Made by a program: the position numbers and the translations under genes. 64,000 bases of DNA. It comes from Paenibacillus sp. JDR-2 (GTDB lineage: Bacteria > Bacillota > Bacilli > Paenibacillales > Paenibacillaceae). The DNA lies in assembly GCF_000023585.1 (NCBI RefSeq), contig NC_012914.1:6207501-6271500 (forward strand), in the 5' to 3' direction. The notes beneath the pieces were generated by a model, which saw only the letters and a program-made list of their open reading frames with translations, did no database searches and was not told the DNA's origin. Of this stretch, positions 37,089 through 47,214 are shown piece after piece; the stretch's first letter is position 1; each line of letters starts with the position of its first letter.

Positions 37089-38168
37089 CTAAATAATTTC
37101 GAGATCGTCAATTCCCGGCATTGGCGGATGAGCCGCATGCGGCTCCAGCTGATACCAGTACGCGACGGATGCGATGTCGTCCTGAAGCGGCAGATAACGC
37201 CCATGCGAACGCCAGCCAAGCGCTTGGATCGTTACCCTCAGATCATCCTCGAAGCGGATCGGATCCATCACATGGAACCGGTACATGCCAAAGCGCTGAT
37301 TCGCCTTGTACAAGCCGTCAGCCTTAATCGCCTGATGCATCCCGAGGAATGGCGTGGAATACGTCACATACTGCCCGTTCATGTCCCAGTTCCAGGCACC
37401 GCCGAAGTAATCCTCCGTCCCCGTGCTGCAGATCGTCGGATATTCCTTGTCTCCGTCCATGTAGAACTTAACCTCTCCCTCGCCCCACCAGTTGTTGCTG
37501 TTCACCTGCCAGGCGAGATAGGTACCGACGTAATGCCCTTTACCTTTAATGCCGTCAACAATCGTATGGACATCCTTGTACGGGACCGGATTGCTGCGGC
37601 GCCACTGAGCGTGGAAATACGCCATATCGTCCGGAACGTCCGTCAGCGTGTAGTTGATCTGATAATACAAGACCGTCGATTCATGCGACAGATTCTGCAT
37701 GACGATCCGCGCCTTTTTACGGAAAGGCATTTCCCAATAGCTGTTAAAGCCGCCCGCCGGATTAACCGAAATCGGAAGCGAGTTCACAAGCGCGCGTTCG
37801 CCCCAGCCGTTGCAGAAGAAATCTCCGACCGGCACGTACACGGAAGGCTCCTCTTCCTCATCCCAATAAATTTTGAAGATTAACGATCTTACAACCTGAT
37901 GCGAGCAGGTCAGCCAAATATTTTGGATGACGCCCGGCCCGTCGATAACCCCCATCGTAAACTCCTGATGACCCGCGATGCTGACCGAAGGGGATACCTT
38001 CCAGCCAACGCCTAGGTCACGGGCGGCTTGAGCTCCCGTCCCGTCCGATGCCATGGCGCCTTTGCCCTTCTCGCCCGTAAAGTTTTCCGGGGAAATCGAT
38101 CTCGATACCGCATTCGAAATTCTCGCCAAATTGCCAAGTCCCATACCTAATCCGTTAAAAGCGTTCAT
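37089..38168 (-). CDS. DUF2961 / GH172-family glycosidase
   Basis: A 359-residue protein of the DUF2961 family, classified as GH172; characterised members act on fructofuranose or arabinofuranose linkages. Key segments: GVIQNIWLTC near residue 77, YWDEEEEPSVYVPVGDFFCN, and CSTGTEDYFGGAWNW, whose Glu is a candidate catalytic residue. No signal peptide, so intracellular. It lies 56 bases after the GH2 gene in one operon. The actual sugar is not evident. Confidence 0.88.
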   Translation of the reverse strand: MNAFNGLGMGLGNLARISNAVSRSISPENFTGEKGKGAMASDGTGAQAARDLGVGWKVSPSVSIAGHQEFTMGVIDGPGVIQNIWLTCSHQVVRSLIFKIYWDEEEEPSVYVPVGDFFCNGWGERALVNSLPISVNPAGGFNSYWEMPFRKKARIVMQNLSHESTVLYYQINYTLTDVPDDMAYFHAQWRRSNPVPYKDVHTIVDGIKGKGHYVGTYLAWQVNSNNWWGEGEVKFYMDGDKEYPTICSTGTEDYFGGAWNWDMNGQYVTYSTPFLGMHQAIKADGLYKANQRFGMYRFHVMDPIRFEDDLRVTIQALGWRSHGRYLPLQDDIASVAYWYQLEPHAAHPPMPGIDDLEII

Positions 38169-38224
38169 GTAATTGAGTAGCCTCCCAGGATATAAATTGC
38201 AGGTGGTCTTGCCCGCTTACGCCC

Positions 38225-40633
38225 TTACGCGTTTACGGCTTCCGTGACGTCGATTGCCTTGATCGTTACCTTGGAGGCTTGGAGTCCCTCCGCCGCTGCC
38301 GTGACAACAATGTCCCCGGCTTCGGTTGTTGCTCTTACATAAGCGAGAAGCTTGCCGCGATGGGCTTTGCGAACCCGCGAGCTGAACGGCTCCAGATCCT
38401 GAATATCGCCATTTTCCATCCCGATAATTTCACCCGGACCTTCTATCGTCAGAGCAATCGGATGCTCGGCTAGATATACGGGACGACCCTCGCCATCCGT
38501 AATCTGAATCTCGATATGCGCAAGATCCAGTCCGTCGGCCTGAAGCCCGGCAGTGTCCGCATGCAGCTGCAGCGAAGCAGCCTCGGTTACCGTGTTTAGG
38601 ACGCAGGAATACGACTCGCCATCTTTTCCTTTCGCCACCGCTTCCAAGGTTCCTTCTGCATAAGCCGTCTCCCAAGTCAGGTACAGCTCCGGCGCATCCG
38701 CCAGCTTCTTCACGCCAAGCGACCGGCCGTTCAGGAGCAGCTCCACCTCTTCGCAGTTCGTATGGCAGCTCACTTTTAGCTGGTCTCCCGCTTCCCAATT
38801 CCAATGCGGTACGCCGCCGGTCCATCTTCTCGAGCCCTTCTCGGAATCCTCCGCCTTGATTGCGGCAAGGAAAACAACCGGCTTGTCGCTCCATAAGCTT
38901 TGGCGGTAATAATAGCTTGTTTTCTTGAAGCCCGCCGTGTCCATGAATCCGGCTCCGGCTACGCGCACCGGCCAGCCTTTGGCCTCGCCCAAATAATCGA
39001 TGCCGGTCCAGATGAACTGCCCGCTGATCGCATCGTTATCCCGAACCGCCAGCCAAGCCTGCAGGCTTGAGCCGTTTTCGCTGCCGTAGGTTACCCGGTC
39101 CGGGAATTTCCGGAGATCCTCCTCGTACAGATGCTCCTTGTAGTTGTAGCCGACAATGTCGAGCGCTTCCGCGTAACCGGTCAGGTTGGACAGCTCCGGG
39201 AAAGCAAGCGCAGCCGTTACCGGCCTTGTCGCATCGCATTCCTTGACCGCTTTCGCAAGCTTTCTGGCGATAACCGCAAGACGCTCCGCATTGGGCTTAT
39301 TCGGATCGTATTGACGCTCCGCCGCCGGTTTGTTGGCATCGTTGTTACCGGTCATCGTTTCGAAATAAGGATGGCAATACGGGTCATTCGGATAGTCCAC
39401 TTCATTGCCGATACTCCACATAATGATCGACGGATGGTTGCGGTCGCGAAGCACCATTTCCTTCAAGTCGATCTCTCCCCATTGCGGGAAATCCTCGTAA
39501 TAGCCGAAATGCTTCGGCGGATACACGTTATGACCCGTCGACCATTTGTTCTTCACGCCTTCCCATTCGTCAAACGCCTCGTCAATAACGAGGAAGCCCA
39601 TTTGATCGCATAGATCCAGCAGATTGGAGGCCGGCGGATTATGGCTCATCCGGATCGCGTTGCAGCCCAATTCCTTCAGCGTTTCAAGCCTCCGGACCCA
39701 GACTTTGGCCGGAACGGCAGCGCCTAGAGCGCCTGCGTCGTGATGCACGCATACGCCTTTCATTTTCATATTCACGCCATTAAGGAAGAAGCCGTTCGCC
39801 GCATCGAATTCGAACCAGCGGATACCGGCCGGCGTCTCGACATGATCAACAAGCTCGCCATCCCGCAGGATCTCCGTTCTTACCGTATAAAGATAAGGAC
39901 TGTCCGGCGACCAAAGCTTTGGATTTGCAACAATCAGCGTTTGCTCCGTTTCTTTCGAGGAGTCGCCCGGCACGGACATGCTGCTATGCACCGTCTGCAC
40001 CACTTGCCCCGCTTGATCCAGAAGAGTGTTCTTTATTTCTACCAGCTCTTCCTTGGCTGAACCGTTCGCCACTTTCACATTAACCGCTACCTCGGCCTGC
40101 TCTTGCGATACGACGGGCGTTGTCACAAACACGCCGTACGTATCGATATGAACCTGATCGGTAACCGTCACGTATACATCCCTGTAAATGCCCGATCCGG
40201 TAAACCATCTGGAATCCGCGATATCCTTATGGTCAACCTTTACCGAAATGATCGTTTCCTGATCTCCAAACGAGACGAAATCCGTTATATCATAAGTAAA
40301 AGAGCTATAACCGTACGGCCGTTTTCCGATATAATAACTGTTGCACCATACTTGCGAATTGTTGTAAACGCCTTCAAAAGTGATGTAAACGCGCTTGCCT
40401 TGAAGATTCGAAGGGAGAGTTACCGCTTTTCTGTACCAGCCGATCCCGCCCGGCAGATAGCCTGTTCCGCTGGAATGCTCCTCCGAGAACGGCTCTTCCA
40501 CCGACCAGTCGTGAGGAAGAGTAACCTGACGCCAATCGGAATCGTCTAAACCTTTATACCAGGCACGAGGCTCATCGCCTCTGTGAAATTTCCAATTCAA
40601 ATTAATATTGTTAATGATACGTACCTTATTCAT
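38225..40633 (-). CDS. Glycoside hydrolase family 2 (beta-galactosidase-like)
   Basis: An 802-residue intracellular glycosidase. It has an N-terminal jelly-roll domain (GGIGWYRKAVTLP), an immunoglobulin-like domain, a TIM barrel with acid/base Glu411 in MWSIGNEVDYPND and nucleophile Glu519 in TYGSENGSS, then a DUF4982-like and an Ig-like C-terminal part. This layout matches Bacteroides/Paenibacillus-type GH2 enzymes rather than LacZ. AAGGGG precedes the ATG. It is co-transcribed with the GH172 gene and divergent from an AraC regulator. Confidence 0.92.
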   Translation of the reverse strand: MNKVRIINNINLNWKFHRGDEPRAWYKGLDDSDWRQVTLPHDWSVEEPFSEEHSSGTGYLPGGIGWYRKAVTLPSNLQGKRVYITFEGVYNNSQVWCNSYYIGKRPYGYSSFTYDITDFVSFGDQETIISVKVDHKDIADSRWFTGSGIYRDVYVTVTDQVHIDTYGVFVTTPVVSQEQAEVAVNVKVANGSAKEELVEIKNTLLDQAGQVVQTVHSSMSVPGDSSKETEQTLIVANPKLWSPDSPYLYTVRTEILRDGELVDHVETPAGIRWFEFDAANGFFLNGVNMKMKGVCVHHDAGALGAAVPAKVWVRRLETLKELGCNAIRMSHNPPASNLLDLCDQMGFLVIDEAFDEWEGVKNKWSTGHNVYPPKHFGYYEDFPQWGEIDLKEMVLRDRNHPSIIMWSIGNEVDYPNDPYCHPYFETMTGNNDANKPAAERQYDPNKPNAERLAVIARKLAKAVKECDATRPVTAALAFPELSNLTGYAEALDIVGYNYKEHLYEEDLRKFPDRVTYGSENGSSLQAWLAVRDNDAISGQFIWTGIDYLGEAKGWPVRVAGAGFMDTAGFKKTSYYYRQSLWSDKPVVFLAAIKAEDSEKGSRRWTGGVPHWNWEAGDQLKVSCHTNCEEVELLLNGRSLGVKKLADAPELYLTWETAYAEGTLEAVAKGKDGESYSCVLNTVTEAASLQLHADTAGLQADGLDLAHIEIQITDGEGRPVYLAEHPIALTIEGPGEIIGMENGDIQDLEPFSSRVRKAHRGKLLAYVRATTEAGDIVVTAAAEGLQASKVTIKAIDVTEAVNA

Positions 40634-40703
40634 CTGCTTTCCCCTTTCGCATACCCTTAATTGCGATTCACCTAGATTATAGAGCTATAATAGGGAATAT
40701 AGA

Positions 40704-41606
40704 ATGAATCAAATTGCTGTAAACATACACAAAATTGTTGTTCCGGGAGTGACGCTTGTGATCAGTATATCCGGTGATGCCCACAGCTGGCAGGAGCGCG
40801 GAATTGAAGATAAAGAGCAATTTCTGGCCGTTAATTGGTGCGGCTACCAAAGGCTCCAGACAAGAAGCCTGTCACGCAATCGCGAGCATGGGCGGGTAGA
40901 TTTTCAACTGATCTATATAACGGGCGGCAAAGGGCGCTTTCGATTCCATAACGAGACGATCGAGGTTCCAAGCGGCAGTCTGGTCGTCTACACGCCGGGG
41001 CAGCCGCAGCATTACAGCTATCAAGCCGAGGATGGCACGGAGGTCTATTGGATTCATTTTACCGGGTACAGCGCTTACGATTACCTGCAGCAATTCGGCC
41101 TGCTGACGCAGCCCGTTCATACAGTAGGGATAATAGACGACGTAACCGCCTTGTTCAAAAAAATTATCCAGGAGCTGAACAGCCACCGTCCGCTGGGCAG
41201 TCATATGGTTAACGCTTATTTGCTCGAGATGCTTACGCTGCTTGGCAGAAGGCTGCAAACGGCGGAAGAACCGGGAGCGCAGGGACGGCATCCCGATATT
41301 AATCAGATGATTGCTTTTATCCATGAAAAATACAGTGAAAGCCTCAGCATCTCCGACCTGGCAGGCGAATGCTCCTTGAGCGTATTCCGCTTTATTCACA
41401 AGTTCAAGGAAGTGACCGGCATGACGCCAATGAAATATATTACCGAGATTCGGATAAACGAAGCAAAAAAGCTGCTGTCCGAGTCCTCGCTTCATGTGAA
41501 GGAGGTCGCAGCGGTTGTAGGCTATGATAACCCGCTGTACTTCAGCCGGATATTCCGCAGCACCGTAGGCATTCCGCCAAGCGAATACAAGAAGCAATTC
41601 CAATGA
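40704..41606 (+). CDS. AraC-family regulator of GH2/GH172 operon
   Basis: A 300-residue AraC regulator. The N-terminal cupin-like sensor reads DFQLIYITGGKGRFRFHNET; the C-terminal helix-turn-helix pair has LSISDLAGECSLSVFRFIHK and LHVKEVAAVVGYDNPLYFSR. ATG 40704 has only a weak AGGGA and sits just behind a TATAAT (40685-40690). An internal GTG at 40758 with GGGAGTG is a good alternative start (282 residues). It is divergent from the GH2 gene and very likely regulates it. Confidence 0.87.
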   Translation: MNQIAVNIHKIVVPGVTLVISISGDAHSWQERGIEDKEQFLAVNWCGYQRLQTRSLSRNREHGRVDFQLIYITGGKGRFRFHNETIEVPSGSLVVYTPGQPQHYSYQAEDGTEVYWIHFTGYSAYDYLQQFGLLTQPVHTVGIIDDVTALFKKIIQELNSHRPLGSHMVNAYLLEMLTLLGRRLQTAEEPGAQGRHPDINQMIAFIHEKYSESLSISDLAGECSLSVFRFIHKFKEVTGMTPMKYITEIRINEAKKLLSESSLHVKEVAAVVGYDNPLYFSRIFRSTVGIPPSEYKKQFQ

Positions 41607-41620
41607 GGGAATCGGCATGA

Positions 41621-41651
41621 AAAAGCCCTGCTCCGGGAACAGGAACAGGGC
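41621..41651. terminator. Terminator between AraC and VOC genes
   Basis: GCCCTG-C-TCC / GGA-A-CAGGGC hairpin with five T on the reverse strand for the VOC gene. Confidence 0.7.
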
Positions 41652-41656
41652 GGACA

Positions 41657-42337
41657 TTATTCTATGGCCGAGCGCGAGATGATGATCTCGTACGGATAGC
41701 CGGGAATTACGGATCTCCGTTCTTGCGATCCCGCTATCGTGATGATAAACGGAGCAACCTCCGCTTGAGTCTGCGTCGGAAACCAGGACCGATCCAGCGA
41801 GGCTACGATAAACAGGCCATGCTCATCTCCAACGGGTTGGAAATCCGTGCCGTTGCCGCGCCACGGATCAAGGCCCAGCTCCTCCCGGCAATACCGAACA
41901 ACCTCCGGCACGTCTTCTACCGGCATGCCCAGCTCGCTGATACCTAGTACATCCTGAATGGAGAACGTTCCCTCCGCTTGGCTGGCAAGGTTATGCCGTG
42001 CGATAAATTCAACGATATTGCCCGCGGCATCGTAGAAATAACAGGCATGAGCGTTCCAATCTTCAAAGCGGAAAATCTCCTCCTGCCCGTCGCTAAGCGT
42101 CCGGGTTCGTTCACGCACAAAGCGAACCGCCGATTCCAGCTTATTCTCTTCAATATTAAAGGCAAAATGATAGACCTTGCTTTCATTAGCCTGCTTAAAG
42201 GTTAATCGCGTGTGCCCGGCCATTACGGTGAAGGAGTCATCTGCTTCCTCTATTAATGGCATGCCCAGCAACCCGGTATAAAAGCTCTTTTGCTCCGGTA
42301 ATTTCTGCGTATATAGCTCTAACCGTTGGATGATCAT
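41657..42337 (-). CDS. VOC-family (glyoxalase/dioxygenase-like) protein
   Basis: A 226-residue protein with an N-terminal VOC repeat (ELYTQKLPEQKSFYTGLLG, DWNAHACYFYDAAGNIVEFI) and a degenerate second half (EHGLFIVASLDRSW). The NIVEFI Glu and NAHACYF His fit metal ligands. ATG 42337 with AAGGAGAG is chosen over an in-frame start at 42382. Function may be detoxification, resistance or an isomerase; the sequence does not decide. Confidence 0.8.
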   Translation of the reverse strand: MIIQRLELYTQKLPEQKSFYTGLLGMPLIEEADDSFTVMAGHTRLTFKQANESKVYHFAFNIEENKLESAVRFVRERTRTLSDGQEEIFRFEDWNAHACYFYDAAGNIVEFIARHNLASQAEGTFSIQDVLGISELGMPVEDVPEVVRYCREELGLDPWRGNGTDFQPVGDEHGLFIVASLDRSWFPTQTQAEVAPFIITIAGSQERRSVIPGYPYEIIISRSAIE

Positions 42338-42425
42338 TCGACTCTCTCCTTCCATACTCATCACAAGTTGGTCTTCTGTCAATTAAGTAGACACTTATTT
42401 ATGAAACTTGGAGCTGCTGGTAGAC

Positions 42426-42553
42426 TGTATGAAATGCAGTATAATGCGGCCAAAATGAGCCAAAGCCGCTGATCCGTTGTATTTTTTACAGTATATTTCC
42501 CCTTATTGGGCACTTTCTATCGGTTTGGTGGCATATATCCTGCATAATGTACA
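42426..42553. repeat. Degenerate intergenic repeat, three units
   Basis: The 305-base gap 42338-42642 has no gene. It contains three 20-base units sharing TGTA(T/C)-N7-CAG(T/G)ATA: 42426-42445, 42478-42497 (forward) and 42534-42553 (inverted). The layout resembles the units at 47209-47389, with a different consensus. A hairpin follows at 42579. Confidence 0.45.
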
Positions 42554-42578
42554 ACATATCTCTACTTCATTAGCTAAT

Positions 42579-42619
42579 GGTGTTCCCTATGTTGTATTTC
42601 ATACAACGTAGGGAACACC
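42579..42619. repeat. Long hairpin, 19-base arms
   Basis: GGTGTTCCCTATGTTGTAT, 3-base loop, then its complement with one mismatch. No T run follows on either strand, so it is more likely part of a repeat element than a simple terminator, though it could end the 42643 gene. Confidence 0.55.
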
Positions 42620-42642
42620 ACGGGGCGATAAGTCTTCCCTTC

Positions 42643-43263
42643 CTACTCCCGTTCGTATTTCACCAGGTTAAATCCTTCAAATTTCAGCGTTAGCCCGCCG
42701 TCAAGATCCCCAAGCTGCTCCACGGGAATAAAGGCGCTGTTTCTGCCGTTCCCGTCATTAATCGGAAGCTTGATGCCGTTATCGGCATAATAGTCCGGCA
42801 TAAACAAAACGGTGCTGAAGGAATGATCGTCATTAAAGATAGCATCGGTCACAAAGCTGCCTTTGCTGTACAGATAAGTAGGGTCAAACTTTAACTCGAT
42901 ATAAATATTATCCGAATTCTGGGGCGGGTTGTACCACGCAACCGTCTCCAAGTAGATCTTCGTATGATTGCGGTTATAGATAAGCTTGTGCAGCCGGAAC
43001 ACCTCGCCTTGCTTCTTCGGCATATAGGCCGGATCAATCCGGAAATCCAGCTTCACCGACTGCTGCTGCCCCGTAATCCGGTAGCCGTTCCGCGCAAATA
43101 TATGATCCTCGATGGCAGCCTGGGAATATCTCTCCTGAAGCATCGCGTGTACCGTTAGCAGCAATGGCGTCAGCATAAAAGCGATCAGCAAGGCTGCAAG
43201 GCTTTTGACGGTAAAGATCCGTTCAAGCGAATAACCGCGTATGCGAATGTTCACCTTCCTCAT
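42643..43263 (-). CDS. Membrane-anchored protein of unknown function
   Basis: A 206-residue protein with one N-terminal hydrophobic helix (residues 21-41) and a probable extracytoplasmic domain with Tyr-rich strands (YIELKFDPTYLYSKGSF). No family recognised. GGAGG lies only 2 bases before ATG 43263; a GTG three codons downstream (43254) may be the true start. It stands alone between the VOC gene and alpha-galactosidase and shows no signature of a glycosidase. Confidence 0.7.
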   Translation of the reverse strand: MRKVNIRIRGYSLERIFTVKSLAALLIAFMLTPLLLTVHAMLQERYSQAAIEDHIFARNGYRITGQQQSVKLDFRIDPAYMPKKQGEVFRLHKLIYNRNHTKIYLETVAWYNPPQNSDNIYIELKFDPTYLYSKGSFVTDAIFNDDHSFSTVLFMPDYYADNGIKLPINDGNGRNSAFIPVEQLGDLDGGLTLKFEGFNLVKYERE

Positions 43264-43356
43264 AACCTCCTTCGGCTCTTATTCTCTTCCTTCTATTGTA
43301 CTCGAGCATTGGCCTCTAAATATGCATGCTAGTAAAATTTAACCTTTCTTATAGAA

Positions 43357-43386
43357 CAAGGTGAAACGGCTTCGCCGTCCTTAGGC
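43357..43386. repeat. 30-base intergenic repeat, copy 1
   Basis: CAAGGTGAAAC followed by the small hairpin ACGGC-TTC-GCCGT and CCTTAGGC. An exact 30-base copy occurs at 59373-59402, 16 kb away, each next to a terminator. Confidence 0.8.
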
Positions 43387-43426
43387 AAAAAAATCCTGAA
43401 AGGACTTTCGTCCCTTCAGGATTTTG
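43387..43426 (-). terminator. Terminator of alpha-galactosidase
   Basis: ATCCTGAA-A-GGAC / GTCC-C-TTCAGGAT hairpin with a T run on the reverse strand. Confidence 0.88.
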
Positions 43427-43431
43427 ATCAT

Positions 43432-45624
43432 TTATTTTACCGCGCGGAAGCGGAATACCTTGCTCGAATAATCGCCATGGAACAGAGGTGCCTGAATGCC
43501 GGCATGCATCAGCTCGTCGCCGCCAAATGCGCCTTCTTCTCCGTCGAGTACATAGTCGAAGTTCGGATCAAGCCCTTTCAGGCGGAGGCGGTCCAGCTTC
43601 TGATTAGCCTCTTGAAGAACGGACACGTAAACGACAAACGCTTCGCTCTTGTCTTTGGAGACAAACATCCAAGCCGTTTCATTGCCCTCAAACGGGCTAA
43701 GCAGACGGTAGAAGTCGCCGAATTGCACCAAAGGACGAACCTCTTTGTACAGGGCAACCTGCTTCTTCACGGCTTCTTTTTCTTCTTCCGTAAACACGGT
43801 GAGGTCCAGCTCATAGCCGAAGTTGCCCGACAAAGCTACGTTGCCGCGAGTTTCAAGGGAGGCTTTACGGCCAACCTGATGGTTCGGAATCGCCGATACA
43901 TGGGCGCCCATCGTGCTGATCGGATAAACGATGCTTGTGCCGTACTGGATTTTCAGACGGGATACCGCATCGGTGTTATCGCTGGTCCAGGTTTGCGGCA
44001 TGTAGTACAGCATGCCCGGATCGAAACGTCCGCCGCCGCCCGAGCAGCTCTCGAACAGAATATGAGGGAACGATGTCGTAATCGTCTCGAGCACTTCATA
44101 CAGTCCCAGCATGTAGCGGTGAGCCGTCTCGCGCTGGCGGTCAGCCGGCAGGAGAGCGGAACCGATCTCCGTCATGTTGCGGTTCATGTCCCATTTCACG
44201 TAAGTGATTGGCGCGCTCGACAGGATATCCGATACGGTCTTCACGATGTAGTCTCTAACATCCTGACGGGAGAAGTCCAGAATGAGTTGATTGCGGCCTT
44301 GCGATCTGCGGCGGCCTTCCACATGGAGGCACCAGTCCGGATGCGCCTTGTACAGCTCGCTCTCCGGCGAGATCATCTCCGGCTCAAACCACAGGCCAAA
44401 CTGCATATCCAGGCGTTTTACCCGCGCAACCAGATCCTCGAGTCCGTTCGGCAGCTTGTTACGGTCAACAAACCAGTCGCCAAGCGATGTTGTGTCCGCG
44501 TTCCGTTTGCCGAACCAGCCGTCGTCGAGAACAAACATTTCGATGCCAAGCTCTTTGCCCGCTGTAGCGATCGCTCCGATTTTGTCCGCGTTGAAGTTGA
44601 AGTACGTCGCTTCCCAGTTGTTGACGAGAATTGGACGGGTCTTGTCGCGGAACTCCCCGCGAACCAGTCTTGTGCGATAAAGCTCGTGGTAAATGCGGGA
44701 CATGCCGCCAAGTCCGTCAGGCGAGAACACCATAACCGCTTCCGGCGTTTGGAACTGCGCTCCGGCTTCCAGCTTCCAGTTGAAGTCGAATGGATTAATG
44801 CCGATAAACAAACGAGACGAATGGTATTGATCGACTTCAACACCCGCAATAAAGCTGCCGCTGTACACAAGGTTAACGCCGTAAACATCGCCATGATCCT
44901 CGGTTGCGCCTTCGCTGAGCAAGGCGAGGAACGGATTTTGCATATGGCTGGAGGAACCGCGGCGGCTCTCGACGGATTGCATGCCTGGCTCAAGCTTCCG
45001 CTTGTGCACGTAACGCTCGCGCGCCCATGCGCCGGACAATTGCAGCATTTCGAAACGGTCATGGACAAAATCAACGCTCATGCTAAGCGCGCGCTGCAGA
45101 TCCAGCGTCATCTCGCCGCTATTAACGAATTTCACGGAACGCGTAATCGCGTCAAGATCCTCGAATACGGTATAGGACAATACCGCCGTAAGACCGGTCA
45201 GGTCATCCTTCAGAGTCAGCTCAAGCGTCTGTGCTTCCGAGTCCGACTCGACATAAACAGCCGGCAGGCCTTCGAGCTTCTTCTTCCCGCTGTAGATTTC
45301 ATGGGATTGATAAGTCAATTCCAGAATCGTCGAGCCGTTAGGCAGCTTCACTTGGTAGGCCGGCGAACGGAAATCGGTTGCTCCATAGGAAGGATATTCC
45401 TGCGGCAAAGCATCGAGCGACAGATCCAGCTGGTTTTGGTCCGGATTCGGGCTGAACGAAGCTCTTTCTTTGATTTGGAGAAGACGGTTAAGCTGCAGGC
45501 CTCTTACCTTCTTGCCCCAATAAATGTGAGCGGGATAACCCTGCTTCAAAATTTGAAACGCGTAGCTTGTGTTCTTGGATTGCAGATGAAATACGCGGGA
45601 TTCCTGATCGAAAATAATAGCCAT
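43432..45624 (-). CDS. Alpha-galactosidase, glycoside hydrolase family 36
   Basis: Hydrolyses alpha-1,6-galactosides such as melibiose and raffinose inside the cell. The 730-residue protein has nucleophile Asp479 in YVKWDMNRNMTE and acid/base Asp548 in TWTSDNTDA, positions nearly the same as in Geobacillus AgaA/AgaB, plus the substrate-binding CSGGGGRFDPG. The start is ATG 45624 (GAGGAGG upstream); an earlier in-frame start at 45642 is less likely. The LacI gene ends 40 bases upstream and is co-transcribed. Confidence 0.93.
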   Translation of the reverse strand: MAIIFDQESRVFHLQSKNTSYAFQILKQGYPAHIYWGKKVRGLQLNRLLQIKERASFSPNPDQNQLDLSLDALPQEYPSYGATDFRSPAYQVKLPNGSTILELTYQSHEIYSGKKKLEGLPAVYVESDSEAQTLELTLKDDLTGLTAVLSYTVFEDLDAITRSVKFVNSGEMTLDLQRALSMSVDFVHDRFEMLQLSGAWARERYVHKRKLEPGMQSVESRRGSSSHMQNPFLALLSEGATEDHGDVYGVNLVYSGSFIAGVEVDQYHSSRLFIGINPFDFNWKLEAGAQFQTPEAVMVFSPDGLGGMSRIYHELYRTRLVRGEFRDKTRPILVNNWEATYFNFNADKIGAIATAGKELGIEMFVLDDGWFGKRNADTTSLGDWFVDRNKLPNGLEDLVARVKRLDMQFGLWFEPEMISPESELYKAHPDWCLHVEGRRRSQGRNQLILDFSRQDVRDYIVKTVSDILSSAPITYVKWDMNRNMTEIGSALLPADRQRETAHRYMLGLYEVLETITTSFPHILFESCSGGGGRFDPGMLYYMPQTWTSDNTDAVSRLKIQYGTSIVYPISTMGAHVSAIPNHQVGRKASLETRGNVALSGNFGYELDLTVFTEEEKEAVKKQVALYKEVRPLVQFGDFYRLLSPFEGNETAWMFVSKDKSEAFVVYVSVLQEANQKLDRLRLKGLDPNFDYVLDGEEGAFGGDELMHAGIQAPLFHGDYSSKVFRFRAVK

Positions 45625-45664
45625 TGTTGTGTTCCTCCTCATATTCTCATAATGTAATAAAAAA

Positions 45665-46747
<1,083 letters not shown>

Positions 46748-46768
46748 CAAATAGCCTCTGAACAAACA

Positions 46769-46823
46769 AGAGCGAAGCTTGCGGGATGCCCAAGCGGCAA
46801 TCGCAGACTTCGCTCTATTTTTG
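46769..46823. terminator. Hairpin between truncated gene and LacI promoter
   Basis: AGAGCGAAG-CT-TGCG / CGCA-GA-CTTCGCTCT arms around an 18-base loop. The T run is on the forward strand; on the reverse strand it is weaker. Confidence 0.5.
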
Positions 46824-46830
46824 CTTGGGA

Positions 46831-47214
46831 CTAATATTGCCCCCGCTCTTTATACTGCTCGGAAAGGGCCAGGGCGCTATCGTAATCGGTCGCGGGAGCC
46901 AGGATTTGGAGGTCTTTGCCTTGGCCTGACGCTGCCCCCACTGGTTCGAAAAGGAGCAGCTTCAAGCTTTCAAACTCGCCTGTTTTCCAGATTGAACTGA
47001 ACTGTAAAATTCCCTGTAAAGCTTTGATTTCGGAACAGCTTCCGGTGAAGCTTCCCTTCGTGATCGTTGTTTTATCAACCGTGGAAGGATCTCTAGGACG
47101 GAACTCCACAGCAGGATAAGTACGATTTATCTTCTTCGGGAAGTCATATTTCCATACGAGTAATCCAGCAAGAGCGAATCCAATAAATAGTGCAATACCG
47201 GTTTTATATTGGAT
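46831..47214 (-). pseudogene. 5'-truncated gene for a one-helix membrane protein
   Basis: The frame is open from 47214 and encodes a hydrophobic helix (ALFIGFALAGLLVWKYDF) followed by about 95 soluble residues (TTITKGSFTGSCSEIKALQG, ending YKERGQY). The helix precedes the only start codon (GTG 47109, no good ribosome site), so that start would remove the membrane anchor. No start codon exists between the helix and the stop at 47215-47217. That stop lies inside the first intergenic repeat unit (47209-47228), so the 5' end seems lost or replaced by repeat sequence. Family unknown. Confidence 0.45.

Noticed and set aside
43477-45657. A 726-codon open frame on the plus strand across alpha-galactosidase
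   Set aside because: It is the antisense shadow of the GH36 gene, whose catalytic motifs are intact; the plus-strand translation has no domain pattern and no ribosome site.
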